From Streptomyces atratus (lineage in GTDB: Bacteria; Actinomycetota; Actinomycetes; Streptomycetales; Streptomycetaceae), in NCBI RefSeq assembly GCF_014648655.1, contig NZ_BMRN01000003.1:140177-204176 (forward strand): DNA of 64,000 bases. The letters are read 5' to 3'. Every line of letters starts with the position of its first letter. The stretch's first letter is position 1. This document shows positions 26,639 through 37,784 of the stretch, in pieces. The translations under genes were made by a program, and so were the position numbers. The notes beneath the pieces were generated by a model, which worked only from the letters and a program-made list of their open reading frames with translations, did no database searches and had not been told where the DNA came from.

Positions 26639-28299
26639 GCGCAACAGCTGTCCACAGCCTGTGGACAATGGCGGGCGGGGTGACATCGGCCGCCCCGGCC
26701 GAGAAGTTCAAGGCACCGGTCATCGAGTACGCACAGCTGACCCCGGTCCTCATTGTGATCGGTGTCGCCGTCGTGGGCGTACTCGTCGAGGCCTTTGTGC
26801 CGCGCCGGGCCCGCTACTACACGCAGGTCTTCCTGACGGTCGTCGCCCTCGCCGCCGCGTTCGCCGCGGTCATCGGCCTGGCGGCCGGGGGGTACGGCAC
26901 GACGAAGGCGCACATCGCCGCGATGGGTGCCATCGCGATCGACGGGCCGACACTCTTCCTGCAGGGCACCATCCTGCTGACCTCACTGGTCGCCGTCTTC
27001 ACCTTCGCCGAGCGGCGGCTCGACCCCGCCGCGCACGGCAACCACGTCGACTCGTTCGCCGCACAGGCCGCTTCGGTCCCCGGCAGCGACAGCGAGAAGG
27101 CAGCGGTCAGGGCCGGATTCACCACCACCGAGGTCTTCCCGCTGGTCCTCTTCTCGGTGGCCGGCATGCTGGTCTTCCCGGCGGCCAACGATCTGCTGAC
27201 GCTCTTCGTGGCCCTGGAGGTCTTCTCCCTCCCGCTCTACCTCCTGTGCGCCGTCGCCCGCCGCAAGCGGCTGATGTCGCAGGAGGCCGCGGTGAAGTAC
27301 TTCCTGCTCGGCGCCTTCTCGTCGGCATTCCTGCTCTTCGGGATCGCCCTGCTGTACGGGTACGCGGGCTCCGTCTCGTACGCCACCATCGCGAACGTGG
27401 TCGACGGCTCCGTCACCCGGATCGATCCGGCGCTCGCCGACACCATGGGCAACGACGCGCTGCTCCTGATCGGCGGGGCGATGATCCTGACCGGTCTGCT
27501 CTTCAAGGTCGGCGCCGTCCCGTTCCACATGTGGACCCCGGACGTCTACCAGGGCGCCCCGACCCCGGTCACCGGCTTCATGGCCGCTGCCACCAAGGTC
27601 GCCGCGTTCGGTGCGCTGCTGCGCCTGCTGTACGTGGTGCTGCCGGGCCTCGCCTGGGACTGGCGCCCGGTCATGTGGGCCGTCGCGATCGTCACGATGC
27701 TGGGCGGTGCGATCGTCGCCATCACCCAGACCGACATCAAGCGGCTGCTCGCCTACTCCTCGATCGCACACGCCGGCTTCATCCTCGCCGGTGTCATCGC
27801 GACCACCCCGGACGGCATCTCGTCGGTCCTCTTCTACCTGGGCGCGTACTCCTTCGTCACGGTCGGCGCGTTCGCCGTCGTCACCCTGGTGCGCGACGCG
27901 GGCGGCGAGGCGACGCATCTGTCGAAGTGGGCCGGGCTCGGCCGGCGCTCGCCGCTGGTCGCCGCGGTCTTCGCGGTGTTCCTGCTGGCCTTCGCCGGTA
28001 TCCCGCTCACCTCGGGGTTCTCCGGAAAGTTCGCCGTCTTCAAGGCCGCGGCGGACGGCGGTGCGGGCGGCCTGGTCGTGGTCGGTGTGATCTCGTCGGC
28101 GATCGCCGCGTTCTTCTACATCCGGGTCATCGTGCTGATGTTCTTCAGCGAGCCGAAGGCGGACGGCCCGACGGTCGCCGTCCCGTCCCCGCTGACGATG
28201 ACGACGATCGGGGTCGGGGTCGCGGTCACACTGGTGCTGGGCCTGGCCCCGCAGTACTTCCTGGACCTGGCGAGCCAGGCGGGAGTGTTCGTGAGGTAG
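26635..28299 (+). CDS. nuoN: NADH-quinone oxidoreductase subunit N
   Basis: A 554-residue antiporter-like subunit, homologous to ND2, with about 14 helices. Recognised by [68 protein letters not shown] and [18 protein letters not shown] 26635 overlaps the nuoM stop (GTGA). The first 30 codons contain two inverted DnaA-box-like 9-mers (26648-26668), encoding AVHSLWT. It is the last gene of the operon and is followed 20 bases later by a strong terminator. Confidence 0.97.
   Translation: MSATAVHSLWTMAGGVTSAAPAEKFKAPVIEYAQLTPVLIVIGVAVVGVLVEAFVPRRARYYTQVFLTVVALAAAFAAVIGLAAGGYGTTKAHIAAMGAIAIDGPTLFLQGTILLTSLVAVFTFAERRLDPAAHGNHVDSFAAQAASVPGSDSEKAAVRAGFTTTEVFPLVLFSVAGMLVFPAANDLLTLFVALEVFSLPLYLLCAVARRKRLMSQEAAVKYFLLGAFSSAFLLFGIALLYGYAGSVSYATIANVVDGSVTRIDPALADTMGNDALLLIGGAMILTGLLFKVGAVPFHMWTPDVYQGAPTPVTGFMAAATKVAAFGALLRLLYVVLPGLAWDWRPVMWAVAIVTMLGGAIVAITQTDIKRLLAYSSIAHAGFILAGVIATTPDGISSVLFYLGAYSFVTVGAFAVVTLVRDAGGEATHLSKWAGLGRRSPLVAAVFAVFLLAFAGIPLTSGFSGKFAVFKAAADGGAGGLVVVGVISSAIAAFFYIRVIVLMFFSEPKADGPTVAVPSPLTMTTIGVGVAVTLVLGLAPQYFLDLASQAGVFVR
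26648..26668. promoter_or_regulatory. Pair of inverted DnaA-box-like 9-mers at the start of nuoN
   Basis: CTGTCCACA (26648-26656) matches 8/9 of the Streptomyces DnaA box TTGTCCACA, and TGTGGACAA (26660-26668) is its exact reverse complement. Three bases separate them. They lie inside codons 5-11 of nuoN, far from oriC genes, so a replication role is not assumed. Confidence 0.4.
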
Positions 28300-28319
28300 C
28301 ACACACGCACGCAGCTGGG

Positions 28320-28363
28320 ACAACGCCGGACGGGCCCGAGAAGTCAAGCCCGTCCGGCGTTGT
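28320..28363 (+). terminator. Terminator of the nuo operon
   Basis: A perfect 16-bp stem: ACAACGCCGGACGGGC (28320-28335) and GCCCGTCCGGCGTTGT (28348-28363) with a 12-base loop. It lies 20 bases after the nuoN stop and before recQ. Confidence 0.85.
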
Positions 28364-28432
28364 CGTAGGCGGCGCCTATCGTGGCAGGGGACGGCGGCAG
28401 GACAGAACGGCACGACTTCGGGGGACAGGGCA

Positions 28433-30547
<2,115 letters not shown>

Positions 30548-30578
30548 CTGTCGAGGCCGGGCGGTGGCGCCACCGGAG

Positions 30579-31187
30579 CTACTCCGGGGGCGCTGCCCGG
30601 CGGCGCGCGGTGATGGCGGTGAGATCCAGATCGGCCGGGAAGGGGACGGAGACCTTCATCCGGTCGTGGAAGATCCCGGTGGAGGTGTAGGCACCGGTCG
30701 ACGGCTCCAGCTCGAAGACGTAGACCACCGCCCTGCCGTCGTGGTTCTCCACTCGCCAGTAGTGCGGGATCCTGGCCCGCGCGTATTTCACGGGCTTGGT
30801 CTCCCGGTCCCGGGTCAGGGACTCCGGGGAGACGACCTCGATCGCCAGCCGTACGGACTCGGCGGGGAAGCGGGTCTGGTTCGGGTCCTGGATGATCTCG
30901 CCGTCCACGACGATCACATCGGGTTCGGGCCGGTTGTAGCGGTCGATGTCGATGGTGAATTCGCGCACGACCTCAAGGTCGGGCGGTACCAGCGACTGCA
31001 GCTGCCATTCGAAAAAGCTGACCGCCCGTGAATGGAAAAGGGTCTGCGGACTCACGAAAACAAGACTCCCGTCGATCAGCTCCGTGTGCGGAGGCAGATT
31101 CGGGAGTGTGTCCAGGTCATCGGCGGTCCAGCCACCCACGGGCGGAACCGCCCACCGCGGCTCGGGGGCCTCGGGTTCGATGCTCAT
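30579..31187 (-). CDS. Uma2 family (DUF820) restriction-endonuclease-fold protein
   Basis: A 202-residue protein of the Uma2/DUF820 family, PD-(D/E)xK nuclease fold. The family pattern is visible: HTELIDGSLVFVSPQTLFHSRAV, then the putative active-site set PEPDVIVVDG, LAIEVVSPESLTRDRETKPVKYARARIPHYWRVE with E and K residues in order. The role of these proteins, abundant in Streptomyces and cyanobacteria, is not established. ATG 31185-31187 is chosen because GGGAG is five bases upstream; an in-frame ATG at 31199 and a longer frame to 31283 are weaker. It stands alone, following a terminator hairpin. Confidence 0.85.
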   Translation of the reverse strand: MSIEPEAPEPRWAVPPVGGWTADDLDTLPNLPPHTELIDGSLVFVSPQTLFHSRAVSFFEWQLQSLVPPDLEVVREFTIDIDRYNRPEPDVIVVDGEIIQDPNQTRFPAESVRLAIEVVSPESLTRDRETKPVKYARARIPHYWRVENHDGRAVVYVFELEPSTGAYTSTGIFHDRMKVSVPFPADLDLTAITARRRAAPPE

Positions 31188-31284
31188 CAGTGCTCCCATG
31201 CGCGGAGTCTCGCGGATCTGTCCAGCGTATCCGCCGAGAACCGGTTCCGAACCGCGCGAACAGGTGAACCAATTGCGGGACATT

Positions 31285-31316
31285 GACGGCCGCGCTCCGT
31301 CAGGAGCGCGGCCGTC
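31285..31316 (-). terminator. Terminator after fumarylacetoacetase gene
   Basis: A perfect 14-bp stem, GACGGCCGCGCTCC (31285-31298) / GGAGCGCGGCCGTC (31303-31316), with the loop GTCA. It is 13 bases beyond the stop of the gene at 31329. Confidence 0.85.
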
Positions 31317-31328
31317 GACGGGCAGGCG

Positions 31329-32558
31329 TCATGCGGACGGCACGATCCGTCCCGTGACCTCGCCGAGGCCGACCCGCGTGCCGTCCGGGCCCGGTGCCCA
31401 GGCCGTCATCGTCACCGTGTCGCCGTCCTCCAGGAACGTCCGCTTGCCGTCCGGGAGGTCCAGCGGGTCGCGGCCGTTCCAGGTCAGTTCCAGGAGCGAG
31501 CCGCGCTGTCCGGGCTCGGCGCCGCTGACCGTGCCGGAGCCGTAAAGATCACCGGTGCGCAGCGACGCGCCGTTCACCGTCATCTGGGCCAGCATCTGGG
31601 CCGCCGTCCAGTACATGGTGGCGAACGGCGGCTCGGCGACCAGCTGTCCGTTGATCGCGACGGAGATCCGCAGGTCGAGGCCGCCGGCCTCCTCCTCGCC
31701 CGCGTCCTCCAGGTAGGGGAGCAGCGGGAAGTCGCGGGCCGGGGGTGCGATCCGGGCCGCCTCCAGGGCTTCGAGCGGCGTCACCCATGCTGATACGGAC
31801 GTGGCGAAGGACTTGCCGAGGAACGGGCCGAGCGGGACGTACTCCCAGGCCTGGATGTCCCGCGCCGACCAGTCGTTGAGCAGCGAGAGACCGAAGACAT
31901 GGTCGCGGAAGTCGCCGAGCGGGACCGGACGGCCCTGCTCGGAGCCCACTCCGACGACGAAGCAGACCTCGGCCTCGATGTCGAGCTTGATGGAAGGACC
32001 GAAGACGGGGGCCGCGTCGGCGGGCGCCTTGCGCTGGCCGGACGGGCGCACCACATCCGTGCCGGAGACGACGACGGTGCCGGACCTGCCGTGGTAGCCG
32101 ATCGGGAGGTGCTTCCAGTTGGGCGTCAGCGCGTCACCGTTCGGCCGGAAGATCTTTCCGACGTTGGTGGCGTGGTTCTCGCTCGCGTAGAAGTCGACGT
32201 AGTCCGCGACCTCGTACGGCAGGTGGAGCGTCACGGACTCGACCGGGTGCAGCAGCGGTTCGATGTCCGCGCGGTGTGCCGGGACCGTCACCCAAGCGGT
32301 CAGCGCCCGTCGGACGTCCCGCCAGGCGGTGCGGCCGGCGGCCAGCAGCGCGGTCAGGTCCGGCTGGGCGAGAAGCTGTGCGTAGGGCGAGCCGAGTGCG
32401 TGTGCCGCCGCTCCGGCGTCCAGTACGTGGCTGCCGATGCGGACGCCGACCCGGCGGTCCTCGGGGTGGTCGGGGGTGGAGAACACACCGTACGGAAGGT
32501 TGTGCGGACCGAAGGGGTCGCCCTCGGCCAGATCGAGCGGGCTGCTCTGCTCGGGCAT
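31329..32558 (-). CDS. fahA: Fumarylacetoacetase
   Basis: A 409-residue enzyme cleaving fumarylacetoacetate to fumarate and acetoacetate, the last step of tyrosine/homogentisate degradation. The SH3-like N-terminal domain is followed by the FAH fold with metal ligands in VDFYASENHATNVG, the DIEAEVCFVVG strand, LLNDWSARDIQAWEY and PLGPFLGKSFATSVSAWVTPLEAL. Length fits two-domain FAH (about 410-420). No other homogentisate-pathway gene is adjacent, as is usual in Streptomyces. ATG start at 32558; the following 137 bases carry the CocE-gene terminator. Confidence 0.95.
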   Translation of the reverse strand: MPEQSSPLDLAEGDPFGPHNLPYGVFSTPDHPEDRRVGVRIGSHVLDAGAAAHALGSPYAQLLAQPDLTALLAAGRTAWRDVRRALTAWVTVPAHRADIEPLLHPVESVTLHLPYEVADYVDFYASENHATNVGKIFRPNGDALTPNWKHLPIGYHGRSGTVVVSGTDVVRPSGQRKAPADAAPVFGPSIKLDIEAEVCFVVGVGSEQGRPVPLGDFRDHVFGLSLLNDWSARDIQAWEYVPLGPFLGKSFATSVSAWVTPLEALEAARIAPPARDFPLLPYLEDAGEEEAGGLDLRISVAINGQLVAEPPFATMYWTAAQMLAQMTVNGASLRTGDLYGSGTVSGAEPGQRGSLLELTWNGRDPLDLPDGKRTFLEDGDTVTMTAWAPGPDGTRVGLGEVTGRIVPSA

Positions 32559-32656
32559 GTGTTGCTGCCTCGCTTTCCAGGTCGCTTGGGGGACACGTTA
32601 CGTCGGTGTTGCTACCCCGCGGGAGTGTCCCAACTGCTCCTGATGCCCGGAAAGTT

Positions 32657-32690
32657 CCGCCGTGCCCCCTGCTGTACGGGGGCACGGCGG
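32657..32690 (-). terminator. Terminator after the CocE-type hydrolase gene
   Basis: A perfect 13-bp stem, CCGCCGTGCCCCC (32657-32669) / GGGGGCACGGCGG (32678-32690), with an eight-base loop, beginning six bases past the stop codon. Confidence 0.85.
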
Positions 32691-32695
32691 TGGGT

Positions 32696-34690
32696 TCACC
32701 CGGCCGTGCGCGGGATCCGCTTCTCCCAGGTCCGGTGGAAGACGACTTCGCCGCCGTCCTTGCACAGCACCTCGTCGGACGTGATGAAGTCGGTTTCGTC
32801 CGCACTGATTTCGGACCGGGTCTCGATCCGTACGTCCCACGCCATCTCCGGCCGGTGCAGCCGGATCGACCAGTCGGAGCGGGTGCGTGCGGAGAGCGGT
32901 TCGTTCTCCTGGATCGTGTACGTCTCCACGGCGTCCTCGGTGAATTCCAGGCCGTCCGGGTAGACGCGGGTGCCGCCGTAGCGCGGGTCGACCTCCAGTC
33001 GCCATTCGCCCTTGGCGACATCGCGGACCACCAGGCGCTCGGGGCGCTGTTCGTCGAGCGTCACCGGGTGGACGACGCCGAGCGGCTCCGACTGCTCCGG
33101 CTCCTCGAACCGGATCGCGGGGTCCTCGGTGTGCCGGCGTACCGGCAGTTCGACGAAGCTGCCGACGGCGTCCAGGGTGAAGCCGACCGACCCGGCCTGC
33201 GGCCAGATCCACGGCCAGTACGAGGAGGAGACCGCGAGCCTGATCCGGTGGCCGGGCGGGAAGGTGTGCCCGATGCCGTTCAGGTCGAAGGTCACGTCCT
33301 CGGTCCCGCCCACCGGCCAGTCCTCCGCACGGTCGCGGCCGTGCCGTGCGGAGAGGTTGAGCGCGCCGCGGGTCACCAGGGTGGAGGAGCCGTCCGGTGC
33401 GACGTCGCAGAGCCGGGCGATCGCCTGGCCGCGCGGCACGTCCATCCGGATGCGCAGCTTCACCCGGGGGCGGCCCAGGATCTCGATCGGGGCGTCCTCG
33501 ACCGGGAACTCGAAGCAGACCGACTTGGCGTCCTCGTCGCGCTGGTCGGGCGGCAGGTCGGCGTCGTTGCCGAACGGGAAGAAGCGCCCGGCGTCCAGAC
33601 CGGTCTGCTGGGGCGAGTCGACGATCTGCGGGCCGCCCTGGAGGGCGTACGCGACCGGCGCGATGTTCTTCGAGGGCCAGCCGGTCTCACCGACCCAGCG
33701 GCCGGGCAGCGTCTCGTACACCGTGGCGGGCCGGTGGGACTCGCTGATCCAGGACCGCAGCAGGGGCTCGGCCATGATGCCGGTGTCCTTGTCCTTCAGG
33801 TGCTGGTCCCACCAGCGCAGCGTCTCCTGGAGGAAGCCGATTGCCGGACCGGGCGGCAGACCCCGGTCGGGGTACTGGTGCGACCAGGGCCCGATCAGCC
33901 CGCGGACCTTGTCCGGGCCGAGGTGTTCGACGAGCCGCAGGACGGTGTCGCGGTACGGGTCGTGCCAGCCGCCCACCGCGAGGACGTTCGCTGTGATCGC
34001 GGAGTAGTCCTCGCAGACGCTGCCGTGCTTCCAGTAGTCGTCGCGGGTCTGGTGCGCCAGCCAGGTGTGGATGAATGGTTCGACCGTTTCCAGCCGATTC
34101 AGCCACATGTCCTTCCAGCCCTCGCCGACCTGTGCCGGATCCGGCGGGCGGGCGACGAAGGCCAGCATGGTGGCCGCCCAGGCGTGCATGTCGACGGCGA
34201 GGACCGAGCCGCCCATGTAGTGGACGTCGTTGTCGTAGCGGTCGTCGGTCGAGCAGACGGTGACGACGGCCTTCAGCGGCTCGGGGGCCAGCGCCGCGAT
34301 CTGGAGCGAGTTGAAGCCGCCCCAGGAGATGCCGAACATGCCGACCCGGCCGGAGCACCATTCCTGCTCGGCCAGCCAGTGGATGACGGCGACCCCGTCG
34401 GCCAGCTCCGTCGCGTCGTACTCGTCGCCCGGCATTCCCTCGCTGTTGCCGTGTCCGCGTACGTCCACCCGGACGGAGGCGTAGCCATGGCCCGCGTACC
34501 AGGGGTGGCGCTGCCAGTCGCGTGGCGCCGTCCAGTCGCTCAGCCGGTACGGCAGATATTCGAGGAGCGCGGGGACGGGTTCGTCGGTGATGGGCCGCCA
34601 GATCCGGGCGTAGAGCCGGGTGCCGTCCGGCAGCGGAATGTAGACGTCCTCATGGGTGGTGTCATACGGATACGTGGTGCGGATGTGCAT
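32696..34690 (-). CDS. CocE/NonD family hydrolase (X-Pro dipeptidyl-peptidase S15-like)
   Basis: A 664-residue alpha/beta-hydrolase of the S15/CocE group. The nucleophile elbow is GISWGG with Ser122, preceded by VRVDVRGHGNSEG; the acid/base residues lie in the middle of the protein (LIGPWSHQYPDRG gives the likely His). The C-terminal jelly-roll domain (about 390-660) is typical: TLVTRGALNLSARHGRD and IRLAVSSSYWPW. Members cut X-Pro dipeptides, cocaine esters or other acyl amides; cytoplasmic here, as no signal is seen. Nine bases downstream of a peptide-transporter gene on the same strand, which suggests hydrolysis of imported peptides. Confidence 0.88.
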   Translation of the reverse strand: MHIRTTYPYDTTHEDVYIPLPDGTRLYARIWRPITDEPVPALLEYLPYRLSDWTAPRDWQRHPWYAGHGYASVRVDVRGHGNSEGMPGDEYDATELADGVAVIHWLAEQEWCSGRVGMFGISWGGFNSLQIAALAPEPLKAVVTVCSTDDRYDNDVHYMGGSVLAVDMHAWAATMLAFVARPPDPAQVGEGWKDMWLNRLETVEPFIHTWLAHQTRDDYWKHGSVCEDYSAITANVLAVGGWHDPYRDTVLRLVEHLGPDKVRGLIGPWSHQYPDRGLPPGPAIGFLQETLRWWDQHLKDKDTGIMAEPLLRSWISESHRPATVYETLPGRWVGETGWPSKNIAPVAYALQGGPQIVDSPQQTGLDAGRFFPFGNDADLPPDQRDEDAKSVCFEFPVEDAPIEILGRPRVKLRIRMDVPRGQAIARLCDVAPDGSSTLVTRGALNLSARHGRDRAEDWPVGGTEDVTFDLNGIGHTFPPGHRIRLAVSSSYWPWIWPQAGSVGFTLDAVGSFVELPVRRHTEDPAIRFEEPEQSEPLGVVHPVTLDEQRPERLVVRDVAKGEWRLEVDPRYGGTRVYPDGLEFTEDAVETYTIQENEPLSARTRSDWSIRLHRPEMAWDVRIETRSEISADETDFITSDEVLCKDGGEVVFHRTWEKRIPRTAG

Positions 34691-34699
34691 GGCGGTACC

Positions 34700-36199
34700 T
34701 CAGTGGACGGGGTGCATGGTGCGCTTGAGCCAGGGTGCGGCGGCGATGACGGCCACACCGGCCACCACCGCGATTGCGCCATTGATACCGAAGTAGGCGG
34801 GGTTGGAGACCTCGCCGTACAGCTTCACGACCTGGGCCTGGATGCCGTTGGCGAGGGCCAGCGAGAGGAACCAGAGCGCCATGGTCTGGCTGGCGAACGC
34901 CTTGGGCGCGAGCTTCGTGGTCGCGGACATGCCGGAGGTCTCCAGCAGGATGTCGCCGAGGCCGAGCAGCAGATACGAGCCGACGATCCACCAGGCGGCC
35001 ATCTTGTAGGTGTCGCCGGAGTGCCCGGAGGTCGGCAGCACCATCAGCAGGAACGACAGTCCGCCGAGGATCACCCCGATCGCGATCTTGTTGGAGGCGT
35101 GCGGCTGACGCGGGCCCATCCGGGCCCAGACGGCGGCGACCACCGGGGCGAGCGCGACCTCGAAGGCGCCGAGCGCGGAGGCGTACCAGCTCGCCGGGAA
35201 GTGGAAGCCGAGGATCTCGGTATTGGCGTTGGTCGACGCGAGCAGAATCATCGTCGAGTACGCCTGGAAGAGGATGAAGTTGAAGACGACGGAGGCCAGG
35301 AACAGCACCACGTACGGGCGCAGCCTGCCGCGTTCCTCGCTGGTGACCCGCGGGTTGCGGAACATCACCACGAAGTACACGACCGGTGCGATCACCGAGA
35401 TGAGGGTGAGCAGGTCGACGAAACGGTTCATGGTCAGCCACCCCGAAAGGGCCAGCGCGGTGGCGACGGCGGCGACCACGACGGCACCCGCCACGATCAG
35501 CCGGACGGCGCGGCGCATCGGCTCCGGAGCCAGCGCGAATTCGGCGCTGTGCTTTCGCCCGGCCAGGTGACGCCGGCCCAGTACGTACTGGATCAGACCG
35601 AGCGTCATACCGAAGGCGGCGGCCGAGAAGCCCCAGTGCCAGCTCGCATGGTCCCCGAGCCAGCCGGTGACCAGCGGGCCGAGGAACGCCCCGATGTTGA
35701 TGCCCATGTAGTAGAGCGCGAAGCCGGCGTCGCGGCGCTCGTCCTCGGTGCGGTAGAGCTTGCCGACCATGGTCGCCACATTGGGCTTGAGCAGACCGGT
35801 TCCGGCGCTGATCAGACCGAGGCCGGTCCACGTCATGGCATCGGTGGGCACCGCCATGGCGTAATGCCCGCACGCGATGAGAATTCCGCCGTACAGGACG
35901 GCGCGGTACGAGCCGAGGATCCGGTCGGCCAGCCAGCCGCCGGCCACGGAGACCAGGTAGACCAGGGTGCCGTAGGCGGCCGAGACGGACGCCGCGGTGC
36001 CCACATCCATGCCCATGCCGCCGTGGGCGACGGTGTCGGCGAAGTAGAGGACCAGGATCGCCTGCATGCCGAGGAACGAGAACCGTTCCCAGACCTCCAG
36101 GCCGGACAGGGTCATCAGGCCCCGTGGCTGGCCGAAAAAGGCATGGTCGTCGCCGGGCGGCGGCGGTGTCGGTTCAGTGTCGGTTGCCGTGAGGGACAA
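34700..36199 (-). CDS. Proton-dependent oligopeptide transporter (POT/PTR family)
   Basis: A 499-residue permease with about 14 membrane helices. POT hallmarks: GLEVWERFSFLGMQAILVLYF (ExxER-like motif), GGWLADRILGSYRAVLYGG, and FALYYMGINIGAFLGPLVTGWLG. It imports di- and tripeptides with protons. The start is taken as TTG 36199, with AGGAG eight bases upstream; the frame reading on to 37732 is only read-through antisense to the synthase gene. In an operon with the CocE-type hydrolase, so peptide uptake and breakdown are probably linked. Divergent from the polyprenyl synthase gene. Confidence 0.9.
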   Translation of the reverse strand: MSLTATDTEPTPPPPGDDHAFFGQPRGLMTLSGLEVWERFSFLGMQAILVLYFADTVAHGGMGMDVGTAASVSAAYGTLVYLVSVAGGWLADRILGSYRAVLYGGILIACGHYAMAVPTDAMTWTGLGLISAGTGLLKPNVATMVGKLYRTEDERRDAGFALYYMGINIGAFLGPLVTGWLGDHASWHWGFSAAAFGMTLGLIQYVLGRRHLAGRKHSAEFALAPEPMRRAVRLIVAGAVVVAAVATALALSGWLTMNRFVDLLTLISVIAPVVYFVVMFRNPRVTSEERGRLRPYVVLFLASVVFNFILFQAYSTMILLASTNANTEILGFHFPASWYASALGAFEVALAPVVAAVWARMGPRQPHASNKIAIGVILGGLSFLLMVLPTSGHSGDTYKMAAWWIVGSYLLLGLGDILLETSGMSATTKLAPKAFASQTMALWFLSLALANGIQAQVVKLYGEVSNPAYFGINGAIAVVAGVAVIAAAPWLKRTMHPVH

Positions 36200-36355
36200 A
36201 GGGAGAACTCCTGATCGTATGAGCTGATCCCGAACATACCGGCGGTGGCGGGAAGGCGCCCACTGTGATCGAAAGGGGACCGGATACGCTGACTTGAGTG
36301 ATGACAGCGACAGATCGACATTCCGTGTGATCGTCAGCAGACAGGAGATCCCCTC

Positions 36356-37366
36356 GTGACCGTCGTCGGGCCGTTCGGACTGAGCGTGCGGGACCACGCT
36401 CTTGAGGCCGATGTCCAGGCCGGTTTGGCTGCTGTCGAGTCGGGGCTGCTCGATGCCACCAAGAGCGGCGTGCCCTTCATCACGGAGGCCGCGCAGCATC
36501 TCGTACGCGCCGGGGGCAAGCGATTCAGGCCACTGCTGGCCATGCTGGCCGCCCAGTTCGGCGACCCCGACGCGCCGGGTGTCGTGCCCGCCGCCGTCGT
36601 CGTCGAGCTGACCCATCTCGCGACGCTCTACCACGACGACGTGATGGACGAGGCGGACGTACGACGTGGCGTCGACAGCGCCAACACCCGCTGGGGCAAC
36701 TCGGTGGCCGTCCTGACCGGCGACTTCCTCTTCGCCCGCGCCTCGCACATACTGGCCGACCTCGGTCCGGAGGCCGTACGCATCCAGGCGGAGGCGTTCG
36801 AGCGGCTGGTCACCGGCCAGATCCTGGAGACCGCGGGCCCGGGCGACGGGCGCGACCCGGTCGAGCACTACCTCGAAGTGATGCGCGGCAAGACCGGCTC
36901 GCTGATCGCCGTGGCCTGCCGGTTCGGCGCGATGATGGCCGGCGCGGACGAGACGGCCGTCGACATCCTCACCCAGTACGGGGAGCGGCTCGGCGTCGCC
37001 TTCCAGCTCGCCGACGATGTGCTCGACATCGCCTCCGACTCCCACGAGTCCGGCAAGACCCCCGGCACCGACCTGCGCGAAGGCATCCCGACGCTCCCCG
37101 TGCTCCATCTGCGGGCCCGGGCCGCGGCCGACGGAAAGCGGGACGACCTGGAACTCGTCGAGCTGCTCGACAGCGACCTGAGCGACGACGCCCGGCACGC
37201 CGAGGCGCTGCGCAGGCTGCGCGCCCACCCGGCGCTGGAGCAGGCGCGACGGGACACCATCCGGTACGCGCAGGAGGCGCGTGCGACGCTGGCGCCGCTG
37301 CCCGCGGGCTACGCGAAGGCCGCGCTGGAGGAGCTGTGCGACGCGGTGGTGCACCGGGCGGGCTGA
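36356..37366 (+). CDS. Polyprenyl diphosphate synthase (probable heptaprenyl/menaquinone side chain)
   Basis: A 336-residue trans-prenyltransferase that lengthens allylic diphosphates with isopentenyl diphosphate. First aspartate-rich motif: YHDDVMDEADVRRG (DDxxD); second: FQLADDVLDIASDSHESGKTPGTDLREG. GGKRFRPLLAMLAA is the IPP-binding motif. Close in length and sequence to the streptomycete synthase near the nuo genes thought to make the menaquinone side chain, which would tie it to complex I; chain length is inferred, not seen. GTG 36356 has AGGAGA nine bases upstream. Confidence 0.92.
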   Translation: MTVVGPFGLSVRDHALEADVQAGLAAVESGLLDATKSGVPFITEAAQHLVRAGGKRFRPLLAMLAAQFGDPDAPGVVPAAVVVELTHLATLYHDDVMDEADVRRGVDSANTRWGNSVAVLTGDFLFARASHILADLGPEAVRIQAEAFERLVTGQILETAGPGDGRDPVEHYLEVMRGKTGSLIAVACRFGAMMAGADETAVDILTQYGERLGVAFQLADDVLDIASDSHESGKTPGTDLREGIPTLPVLHLRARAAADGKRDDLELVELLDSDLSDDARHAEALRRLRAHPALEQARRDTIRYAQEARATLAPLPAGYAKAALEELCDAVVHRAG

Positions 37367-37784
37367 GCCCGTCCCCGCCTTCGGTGCGCTGCTTTCGCGG
37401 TGGTCCGGTGGTCGGGTGAGTTCCGAGGCCGAACCTGTTGACCGGCCCGGGACGTGGTCCAAAGGCGCTTTCGGCCGTACCGGATTCGGGCCGGTGGCGC
37501 CTCGCCCGTCCCGGGCCGGCGCCCGGCGGGTCCCGCCGGTATGACCTGCCCGGAAGAGGGCGCCCCTGGCGCCGCATCCCAGGCACGTCCGTACCTCGGC
37601 CCCGGTCGGGCGGGACTTCCCGCCGTTGCCCGAGGCATGGCGCACCGGGGGCCGCGGGTTCTGTCGCCCCAGGTGCGCCGAGGGCGTACGCGGCCCTGAC
37701 CGACGGTCATCCGCAGATGTCCCAGGCGGCAACGGGAAAGGGCCCGCACCCGGGCACGTTCGTACCCCGGGTGCGGGCCGCTCG
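37367..37784. other. Intergenic region between polyprenyl synthase gene and flavoprotein operon
   Basis: This 418-base convergent gap holds no convincing gene; several long frames are shadows without codon bias of a real product. The only clear element is the operon terminator at 37741-37779. Confidence 0.55.
37741..37779 (-). terminator. Terminator of the DeoR-linked flavoprotein operon
   Basis: The 14-bp stem GGCCCGCACCCGGG (37741-37754) / CCCGGGTGCGGGCC (37766-37779) is perfect, with an 11-base loop, five bases past the stop of the last operon gene (37785). Confidence 0.85.

Noticed and set aside
26648..26668. DnaA boxes as a replication origin
   Set aside because: Only two boxes are present, inside a coding region, with no dnaA, dnaN or AT-rich unwinding region nearby.
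32276..36214. A 1312-codon open frame on the plus strand
   Set aside because: It runs antisense through fumarylacetoacetase, the CocE-type hydrolase and the POT transporter, all of which have clear motifs. Long antisense frames are normal at this GC content.
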